NCBI GenBank assembly: GCA_963693315.1
Contig: OY856187.1
Span: 392,721,984 to 392,785,983, forward strand
Direction: 5' to 3'
Length of the DNA: 64,000 nt
DNA from: Diogma glabrata
Taxonomy: Eukaryota; Arthropoda; Insecta; Diptera; Cylindrotomidae
In this document: in pieces, positions 55,751-64,000 of the stretch
How the letters are laid out: the number at the start of each line of letters is the position of its first letter
Position numbering within the stretch: position 1 is the first letter of the stretch
Made by a program: the position numbers and the translations under genes
Notes under the pieces: model-generated
Databases searched by the model: none
Seen by the model: the letters and a program-made list of their open reading frames with translations, nothing else
Told to the model about the DNA's origin: nothing

Positions 55751-56406
55751 CTAATTAAATCATTTGTTGGTAACCGAAATATGACAATTTCTGGCATACT
55801 GCTGGATTATTATTTATTATAATTTATAATGCAGCTCTAATATGATTGAATGAAACCGGAAATTGGTAAAAATAATAATAACAAGATACAACTGCTATTA
55901 TAAAATTATTAATATAATCATAATAATTTTATTTAACAAGTGAGCAGTTGCCCACCTTTGCCCGTTGTTTTCATTCAGAGTTAATATTTTAATGTTTCAG
56001 TCATGGATCACATTGTTTACATATTGCTGCAAGAAGAGCACGCAGTAATGGTCTGTTGCTGTGCCGTTTGTATAATCCTGCCTGGAATTTAAAAAAATTA
56101 TAAAAAATTAGCATAAGATCATATGTCGTCCACCCAAACATCCACATTGTTTGCTTGGCAGGTTTTAAAAGCCTTTTTTTTGTGTCCATTTATGGTTTAT
56201 TATTGTTTGGAAAATGTTATCACTATTATTAATGATTTTGAGAGGAGACATGCTCACCTTTTTTTCAACCCATTGGACAGTAAATTTTTATTTTTATTTT
56301 TTAGTCACCGAGATATGTGTGGTTCAATTTGAAGGCTGCCATAACTTTGAAAATAATGTAAAATCTGGTCTTTTCATATTGTTATTTGTTCTTAATTCAC
56401 GCTTTG
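55751..56406. other. AT-rich spacer, no gene seen
   Basis: Small frames near 56001-56426 show no recognised domain. Confidence 0.45.
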
Positions 56407-56449
56407 GTAGACAACCAAACAATTGAGAAACAATTGTTTGGTTGTCTAC
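56407..56449. repeat. Perfect 19-bp inverted repeat, 5-base loop
   Basis: GTAGACAACCAAACAATTG (56407-56425) and its exact reverse complement (56431-56449) flank AGAAA. The perfect match in otherwise diverged DNA suggests recent origin or selection. It could be a small hairpin RNA or an inversion-duplication scar. Confidence 0.85.
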
Positions 56450-57917
56450 AATTTAGAAAAGGTTCAACCATTTTAATTTTATACATCAATATTTTTCAAA
56501 TTAATCCATTTCAATTTAAAATAAACAAAAATAAAAATCTTCAGTTTTCATATATATATGAAAATTCAGGCTAATGTTCAAATTATTGTGGGAAAAATTT
56601 CTCTTCACAAAAATGTACTTTAAACTGTTTAAATTATTTCTTTATTTTCTGTTGTTTGTTGTTTTGATATTGGCTAGCATTTTTCTCTATTTCGCATTAT
56701 ATTTATATTAATAAAACTTCTAGAGCTCGAAAGTCATCTTATATTTTTCAACAATGCATTTTGAGCAAACGAATCTTAATTAATAAAAGATTTGCAAGCT
56801 GGTACGACTTACGAGTTATTCTGTAGTATATATTTTCGTAAAATATTCTAAAAACTTGAAATGAACTTAATGGTATCATGCTATCATATTGGCAAGCAAA
56901 AGCGAGAAAATTTATACAATAGAACTGTTTTGTTTGAATTTATTATTTTATGATTGCAATCTCTGAGTATGAATCTCGTAAAATAAATAAAAATAATCAT
57001 AGTAATAAAAGTAAAATAAATTGTTTTTTGTTAACAGTTTCCAGACTTTTACTCGTATATTTATAAATATTTACAGACAAAACATTCAAAGTGTAAATTT
57101 CTCTATTTTCAATATGGTAAATATTTTAGAAATAGAGTATATATTGTTAATAAAATCGGCATGCATGTTACAAAATCGAGAATAATACATGTCATGCATA
57201 TGATGTATACTTAACCCATGTCGCAAAACATCTTAGCACATATTTACACAAAGAAGAATATAGCATGAGATAACTGTAAAATTGAAAAAGTTTGTTTATG
57301 GAACTTTTTATGAAATAATCCTAATATTTGGATCTAAAATAATATCCGAAAGAAATTTGTTTATGAAAAAAAACAAACTTAAACAAACACAAAAGCAAAC
57401 GGCACTTTGAATAATTAATTTTGGTTATTTAAAAATATTATCATATTTTTGTTTGCCTTGTTTCATGTCAGTTTGCTGATGGTTAAATTTATTTTTTTTT
57501 ATAATATTAAGAAAGTTATGAAAAATTAATAATATTTATTGGTATCTAAAATATTTAAATTTTTTTATTTCTGAATCCGGTATCCGGAAGGGAAATAATC
57601 GATAGACCGACTTATCGCGTTTATCAGTTTAGGCTCGGTAATCCTGTGGAAATTGTCCGGATGGATGGGTTATGTCCTGGAAGTATGATAGCGATGTGGT
57701 CACTGGTGATTTACTCTTGCAAACGTTGTTCGGCAATACATTCTATTGTTGGTTCCCATTGTAATACCCTGGGATGATACGAAATGCTTAGCAAATTCTT
57801 TGGTAAATATATGTCCCACAATCATCTCATGATAGATGTCTCTATTCGTGATTAATTTCGATTTTCAAACGTTGATTTCAGATGTCAACTAAAAAAAATT
57901 GTGTGTATTTTTTTTGC
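56450..57917. other. AT-rich spacer, no gene supported
   Basis: Bases 57570-57860 are GC-richer (GGTATCCGGAAGG, TTGTCCGGATGGATGGG) but show no recognised frame or repeat match. The rest is low-complexity AT DNA. Confidence 0.45.
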
Positions 57918-57983
57918 TATAAAAGCAGGCATTTTCATATGGCGCTCTCTCAGATAGTTTGTAAAATTTATTCCGTAAAGATC
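57918..57983 (+). promoter_or_regulatory. TATA/Inr/DPE-like core promoter
   Basis: TATAAAAG at 57918-57925 is followed by TCAGAT with its A at 57952, ~34 bases downstream. Counting that A as +1, AGATC falls at +28 to +32 (57979-57983), matching the fly DPE consensus RGWYV. A small hairpin (CCGTAAAGATCAGCCCTTACGG, 57973-57994 region) overlaps it, and a possible splice donor GATTGTAAG lies at about 58025-58033. No coding exon is recognised downstream; it may be an LTR promoter or a first exon of a gene or non-coding RNA. Confidence 0.4.
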
Positions 57984-58043
57984 AGCCCTTACGGCGTCGT
58001 TTGCTGATTTCACCACGAGTCGTGATTGTAAGAAAAAGTGTAT

Positions 58044-58098
58044 TGTGAAACTTATCTGATAAAGATCAATTTTTGATCTTTATCAGATAAGTTTCACA
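58044..58098. repeat. Perfect 26-bp inverted repeat, 3-base loop
   Basis: Left arm 58044-58069 (TGTGAAACTTATCTGATAAA...) and right arm 58073-58098 are exact reverse complements around TTT. The symmetry continues imperfectly to about 58026 and 58116 (GATTGTAAGAAAAA versus GATTTGTAAAAATT). It starts ~90 bases downstream of the promoter-like site. Confidence 0.85.
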
Positions 58099-58199
58099 TT
58101 ACAATTTTTACAAATCTCAAATTCCCGTGCTTGGCTCGGAAGTTTAAATTTAGAAAGTTCTAGAAAAAAAAATATTATATGTTTGTGCCAGTTAATCTA

Positions 58200-58310
58200 A
58201 TTAGTTTCAATTCAAAGAACCAAAACCAAAATTGAAAGAACCAAAACCAAAATTGAATTGAATTGAAAATTGAATGGAACCAGAACCAAAACCAAAATTG
58301 AAAATTTTGT
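58200..58310 (+). repeat. GAACCAAAACCAAAATTGAA short tandem repeat
   Basis: Imperfect copies of GAACCAAAACCAAAATTGAA and ATTGAATTGAA. Confidence 0.75.
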
Positions 58311-59489
58311 TTTAATCGTAGTTTATTTTTTTTAATCAAGCCAACATAAAAGAATTGAAGCCAAAAATATTCTTTCGTGCTCCATCTGGATCGAGGTAAA
58401 TAAATAAGAAATGGTTCGTGCAGTAAAATGTAACAAAAAAATAAAATTATTTGTTTGTGCGTGTTAAAAGAAGAGAGTAAACAAAAAATTACTTTACTGT
58501 TTGTGACGTATTATGCGATATATAATAAAACCATTTTTGGAGGTCCTAGAATGGATCACTGCCTCTGAGGAAGATCGTACTTCGTATCTCCGTATCGATA
58601 ATTGCTATCTTTACTCATCTGGTTAAATTATTTTCATGAGAAAGGAATAACAAGTGAAATCAGTGAAACAATTAAACCGAATAAGGCTGTAAAGCTGTTC
58701 ACCATTTTATGGATAGTACGATTTCTATTTATTTCTATTTATTACGGTAATGTGTTACGTAATTTAAGTATATGAGAACATTAAATCATAATTGGTGTTT
58801 AAGAACATAGTTGTATATAATCCTAAAGTAATTTTTTTTATTTACGTATGATTCATAGTTAGTGGATAATCTGATTCTTATAAAATATACCCGTACTGAT
58901 GTAAGAAATCAAAATGTACGAGAAAATTATTTAATATACTGTTTTTCTTTGTGGACATTGATGTGTATAAGCCGAAAAGAGCTTCGTCAATATTGACTTA
59001 CTGTTAACTGTACGTTTGACTTACTGTTTATGTGTCATGCGATTTTTGTAAATAGTACCAGTTACGTTGTATGGATTTAAAGTGAAGGAGAAAATTAATT
59101 GAGGATATGTTTTTTATGAACTTGGTGGTATATATGGCTACGATATAGTTTTTTTTTCACTATCAACATTGTCAATTAATTAACCATCGATGGTAACTAC
59201 CACCGATTAACCTTATTATCGCGGTTTTAACCTCTTACCACCATGTTCAACGAATATCGGCGAGCTTCGTTGGAACGATGATCACGGGTCCGTGACTGCA
59301 TTACAACGATTGGCAGCAATCACCAGATGTCTCGGTGCAACGATTATTTTGAATAAAACTTATCCAATTCAACGATACTCACCACAAGTTTGCTGGGTGT
59401 CGTCGACGTGCATCACACCATATACCACCACCAACTTGGAGATAAGGGTACTGTAGACCTACGAGTGGGCGAGATGATGGGCTAAATCT
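58311..59489. other. Spacer, no gene supported
   Basis: AT-rich to ~59150, then a GC-richer stretch (59170-59480, e.g. GTGTCGTCGACGTGCATCAC) without a recognised frame. It may be the internal or flanking part of element Z copy 3. Confidence 0.4.
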
Positions 59490-61300
59490 TAGCCAGGTTC
59501 AAAAGGGAGTGGGTTCCGGACTAGCAATGGGGTGAGTGTTATTATATTTTTATTTTTTTGAATTATAGGTATGAATGAGTGTGGATGCGCGTGTGTATGA
59601 GTGTAAGTATGAGGAGGGGGGTTCATGAGAGGCAAGTGTGATAAGCAAATTTCTATGTTATACTTCTTTTATACAACAATATGGATGATAATCAAATAAA
59701 AAGAACTGTTTTTTAAAAAAGTAAATATTTGTCGTCAGATGTACCAGAATGTTTGCTTTCATGTCCAACATTTGCTACATTAATCGAAGATGGTGTTCTT
59801 GGTGGGCTTTGTTTTTGTTTTATCTTCATTTATGGCGATTCCTCCAAGTGCAAGTCCCGATCAAACGCTGTAATTATTCGAGTACCGCAGAAACTATATT
59901 GGTCGTTTCGGAGTACGTCCACCACAGCCTCCGCTTATAATGCTATACAAAAATTGAAGACAAATATGAATAATTTATCAAATAAAATTAATTGGATGGG
60001 AAATCATTAGGACCAGGAAATCAAATCAAATAGCATCGGATTTTTATTTGTATATGTATTTCGTCTAATTTATCTGATTTGCCTGAGTGTCGAACAATCT
60101 GGACAACGTTACTCGAACTAACCAACACAACAAACGACGCTTTAAGTTTATCCATAAAGATTTTATCTTGGCTCCGATTTAACTCTTCATCGAATTGTAT
60201 TTTGAATGGTTTATTGATTACCAAAGCGATTGAAACGTTTTCCGGTAAAGATGATAAAACTGTTTTAGTTGAGTTGGTCATTTATTTGTCTTTGGTAATA
60301 AAACAAAAGAAAAATCTTTGCAAATATGAATTGGATCCTAGGCCAAGCCTAAATTTATTCTTGTGAACTTGGTATCAGCTGGATGATGCTTATAACTCGT
60401 ATCAAAATATATTGTTGGTCATATTAGGTCAAACATTGCATGGAATCTCTCCGATATATTTTATTGGCTTAATGAGAATATTAAAAAGGTAATGATAATT
60501 GTCAAAAAGTCTCATCATAAAAAAACGAACAAATCCTTTTATACTTTTTTTTATAATTTAGTAAAACGATTTGAACCTAACCGTCAAGCATGTATTATTT
60601 AACCAGTTTCCTTCTATAGTTCTCCGAATCATGACTTATTAAAAATAAGTAGGAAGCAAATCTCGAACAACAGAAATACGTTATTTTGATTTTAAATTGT
60701 TTTTTTTTTGTTTTTTGTTATTTTATTCAATATTTGATATATCAAAGCAATAGTTTCTTCATAGGTGGTTTCTATTAACAATAATAACAAATTATATTTA
60801 ATTACAACTTTTATAAATTTAATTTATACTTGACAATAAAATAATTCACTGCAAAGGATAACCTATTAATTATAAAAACAAAAAAATAGAAAGATTATAA
60901 ATAGCGGCTTGTTTCAAGTGTATTTGAATGTGGGCCTGGATGTAGGTATGGGTGATAGTGTGCCGGTGCGAGTGAGTGCGTGGATGTAAGTGGGTGAGGG
61001 TGTGCGAGGGTATGAAGTGTGAGAGTATGAGAATATGTGAGTGATTGTGGGGTTGGACGTGCTGATCGCGGTTCTTTCGTCAAAGGGGTCGACAGAGTCT
61101 CATTTTTTCACTTGTCTTTTTTCCATTTCCATATAAACTTTGTTTATCTCGTACATTACGTATTTGTGCTGAAGTAGCAGGAATTCTTTCTCAACCCATG
61201 AAGACTGAAAGCTAGTTGAAAAGGACATATAAACCTCGCTTGGTATGCGGCCTGCTATGCCTCTTCGTTGGTTCTTCAACGAAGAAAGCGCTTCAATACA
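59490..61300 (-). mobile_element. Dispersed element Z, copy 3 (reversed)
   Basis: Read on the minus strand from 61300: GAAGCGCTTTCTTCGTTG with CAACGAAG (61258-61290), GGCATAGCAGGCCGC, GCACAAATACG, GACTCTGTCGACCCC (61086-61100), CACGTCCAACCCCACA, and a CA/CT-rich microsatellite (60910-61040). After a ~1.2-kb middle come a second microsatellite (59570-59640) and ACTCACCCCATTGCTAGTCC with CCCACTCCC (59505-59540). The middle has plus-strand frames of 93 and 95 residues (59729, 60079). FSGKDDKTVLVELV in the latter faintly recalls a retroelement gag, but this is not supported. Confidence 0.55.
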
Positions 61301-61982
61301 AAGCAGCAGTGTGGAAAAACTTTAAAATTTGCAAAAATGATGCATATTGAGATAGTAAATATGGTAAAATAGTTTGAAAAATCACATAAAAAACGAATAA
61401 ACAAATTTTCTCTTCTAACTTATTTATTTTTTCTAAGCAAATCAAGATCACGAGTATTAACAGTATAATAACAGTTAAATATATGTTTTGGATTTAAAAA
61501 TATCTACGAACATAAAATAAATTCAAGTTTTCACTAAATTAAATATTGGACAAACTGGAAGAAATTTCATAAAAATTAATTCACAAGCTCTCAAAACTAA
61601 AAGTGAGCTTACAACTTGTTAAATACATTGATAATTGTTGAAGGTTTCTCTGGTTTCAGGATTCTTCACATAAACATTTTTAATTTAAACAAAAATATAA
61701 AACGGGTTTGTATGATTTTTAAAGTCTTTATGTCCTTGATCTTGTAAGTTTCATTTTATTTGCTTACACTTAGGCGTAGATATTTAAAATTTATTACACG
61801 ATGTTTGGAAAATGGTATGACAAAAACAAACGTGATGAAGAATTTGTATTCAAAATCGATTAATATGTTAATTTTTATAATCTTATATGTGACACAAGCA
61901 ATTTTAAAATTCAAGTTAACAAGAAGGGATATGAATCTTTTTTGCTACTTTTTACGTCAGATGCTGTTTTCTTTGATGAATA
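61301..61982. other. AT-rich spacer, no LTR recognised
   Basis: This is where the 3' end and LTR of the BEL/Pao element should lie on the minus strand. I see no LTR-like border and no match to the leader-like motif at 39.8 kb. Confidence 0.4.
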
Positions 61983-64000
61983 TTATGTTCTTTTTAAGTA
62001 ACTTAATATAACTTCATGTAGCACGCTGCGTAGACATTCCGGGGGCCTTGAAACATTTGTTTCAAACACTGGTAGCCGACAGACCTTGTGAATAGGACAC
62101 TTGATGATACCATTCCTGGTTCGTATTGATACCACTCGAACTAAGTTATCCTTTCCAGGAAATGCGTTCACTATTTTGCCAAGCGACCATTTTGTTGCAG
62201 GTAACCTTTCATCCTTAATGATAACAATCATCTACCAGTAGATTTGCTTCTTTCTTATGCCATTTATTTCTTTTTTGAAGTGCTGTTAAATATTCATCAT
62301 GCCATCGTTTCCAGAAATGTTGTGCGATTTGCTGTACCAACTGCCATCGCGAAAGCTGATTTTGTTTTAAATGTTGAAGATCATATTCTGGAACATAAGT
62401 TTTTTGATGGCCGATAAGGAAGTGCGCTGATGTTAGGACATCTATATCATCAGATGCCGTGGGACCGATCGGACGAGTGTTCAAAATGGCCTCAATGCGT
62501 GCCAATAACGTGGACATCTCCTCGTAGGTTAGTATGTTTGACCCAATGACTCTCTTTAGGTGATGCTTTGTCGATTTTACTGCAGCCTCCCAGAGGCCAC
62601 CCATATGTGGAGCTGCAGATGGATTAAAGTGCCAATTGATTTTATCATCTAAAAGAAAATCAGAAATTAATGTATAGTTTTTCTCTAGAAAATCGAAAAG
62701 TTCCATCAATTGTCTATGAGCTCCAATAAAATTGGAGCCATTGTCACTGAAAATATCAGTGCACAGCCCGCGTCTCGCAGTGAATCGGTGTAAAGCTCCA
62801 AAAAATGACTCAGTTGTTAATTCGTTAACCAATTCAATATGCACGGCCTTTGTACTACAGCATACGAATAGTGCAATATATGCCTTATGAACCTATCGTC
62901 CTCGACCCTTTTTCATGCGGATAGTAATCGGCCCAGCATAATCAATGCCAATTTTCAAGAACGGACGTTCGTATGTCACTCTCGCACTTGGTAGATCTCC
63001 CATCATTTGTGATTCAGCCTTTTGTTGATGTCGAACGCAAATCACACATTCACATATAGTTTTACGAATAATATCCTTGGCACGGATGATCCAAAATTTT
63101 TGCTTTATAATGCTCATTAGAAGCGTTTGCCCAGCATGTAAATTTTTTATGTGTTGTTCATAAGCTAATCTTTTTGTAAAAATGTGTGATGAAGGCATAA
63201 TGATTGGATGCTTTACTTTAGCCACTGAATTTTCAATTCGACCACGGACTCGAATGATGCCATGTTCATCTAGGAAGGGATTTAATGTTTTTATTCGGCT
63301 GGATGAAGATATAACACCTTGTTTTTGCAATATTTGAAGTTCATCTTTAAATTCTTCTTGTTGAACCCAGAGAATTATAGAATTAAGTGCTTGTTCTTGC
63401 TCAATTGTGGTTAACCAACCTGATGTTCTGTTTTCTTTTTTTGTTCGGCAGTTATGAATAAATCTATTAAGCCTTGAAATTACTGAAATTATTTTTTGAA
63501 ATGAAGAAACTTTATTAAAAATATTTTCATAAATATTGTAAGTATTTTCTGACGTAATAAGTTTAAATACAAATGTTGAATCTGTTTTTCTTTCTTCCAA
63601 CACTGCTTCATTTTCATGACCATTTAGATTTGTTAAATCAATTAACTTGGTAGGCCATACTGCAATATCTTCCGACAACCAAGACAGACCACTCCACCAA
63701 AGCGACATATAAATCAGTTCCGACGGTCTGATTCCTCGCGAGGCACAATCAGCGGGATTGTCCTTTGATCGAACGTGTAACCATTTTACATTTGACCTAG
63801 CACTTTGAATTTGCGAAACACGGTTAGCAACAAACGTTTTCCATTGACGTGGAGGCTGAGCTAGCCAGTTTAACACGATTGTAGAATCTGACCATGCATA
63901 AACTTGAACCACCTCTAATTTCATTTCTGCAACTGTTGAATCTATTAGTTTTGATAATAATACTGCGGCGCATAACTCAAGCCGAGGTATGGACACTTGT
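61983..64000 (-). pseudogene. BEL/Pao retrotransposon pol: RNase H and integrase, broken and partial
   Basis: Minus strand, entering from the window edge; RT lies outside. The start SIPRLELCAAVLLSKLI and SDSTIVLNWL, then KDNPADCASRG, are the BEL/Pao RNase H region. A zinc-binding H..H/C..C motif follows (HIKNLHAGQ, CECVICVRH). Integrase catalytic residues are present: Asp in GIDYAGP (~62942), Asp in FSDNGSNF (~62744) and Glu in GGLWEAAVK. A TAG at 62893-62895 interrupts the frame between the first and second Asp. A frameshift near 62225 separates the final domain (LPATKWSLGKI, GIIKCPIHKVCRLP, a DUF5641-type C-terminus, ending 61983). Two lesions mean it is not functional as it stands. Confidence 0.88.

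Noticed and set aside
60079..60366. Plus-strand frame faintly resembling a retroelement gag
   Set aside because: The match rests on a few residues (FSGKDD) and the opposite strand is equally open; it also lies in the variable middle of element Z.
1..64000. CRISPR arrays, bacterial operons, phage or plasmid systems
   Set aside because: No spaced direct repeats of CRISPR type, no ribosome-binding-site-led gene clusters; content is that of eukaryotic transposable elements.

Overview
This window looks like a repeat-dense, AT-rich stretch of an insect (probably dipteran) nuclear genome. The evidence is indirect: long AT-rich DNA without bacterial-style operons; non-LTR retrotransposons of at least three kinds, including a LOA-like element with an RNase H domain, a DUF4780-like ORF1 and a (TAATC)n tail; BEL/Pao and Ty3/gypsy pol fragments; terminal-inverted-repeat and foldback-like DNA elements; and animal-type core-promoter motifs. 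I found no host protein-coding gene, rRNA or CRISPR array, and no convincing tRNA. No species is named because the sequence does not justify it.

Layout. 2-1636: 3' half of a LINE ORF2 with an intact reverse transcriptase (RT), cut by the window edge. 2418-4252: foldback-like element whose loop carries two ~10-bp minisatellites and a smaller inverted repeat. 6685-8022 and 13280-13345: dispersed repeats X and Y; Y is split by a near full-length but dead LOA-like LINE (8023-13279) flanked by an 11-bp target-site duplication. 14005-20830: dispersed repeat families Z (hairpin plus CA-rich microsatellite) and W, with a weak EnSpm/CACTA-like transposase fragment at 16950-17320. 24586-24897: broken THAP-like/C2H2 zinc-finger reading frame. 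25215-25935: second copies of X and Y with a 161-bp hairpin MITE between them. 28116-37425: repeat C, a complex tandem repeat S, a CR1-like LINE with a PHD-finger ORF1 inserted into S, a second LINE inserted antisense into the first, and a third LINE with two frameshifts. 37980-38725: degenerate ~110-bp tandem repeats. 45310-50575: a ~5.3-kb nested palindrome made of several inverted repeats and interrupted by a LINE and by an LTR-like insertion. 50990-55750: LINE endonuclease remnant and a decayed, internally deleted Ty3/gypsy pol. 56400-58310: two near-perfect hairpins and a TATA/Inr/DPE promoter-like site. 59490-61300: third copy of Z, reversed. 61983-64000: BEL/Pao pol (RNase H, integrase) with one nonsense codon and one frameshift, running off the right edge.

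How the parts relate. The window reads as successive insertions of transposable elements into one another rather than cooperating genes. Relative ages can be read from the nesting: Y is older than the LOA element; S is older than the CR1-like LINE, which is older than the antisense LINE; the 45-50 kb palindrome is older than both of its insertions. The least explained parts, and the best candidates for undescribed elements, are the two foldback-like elements, the Z family, the THAP-like pseudogene and the promoter-like site near 57.9 kb.
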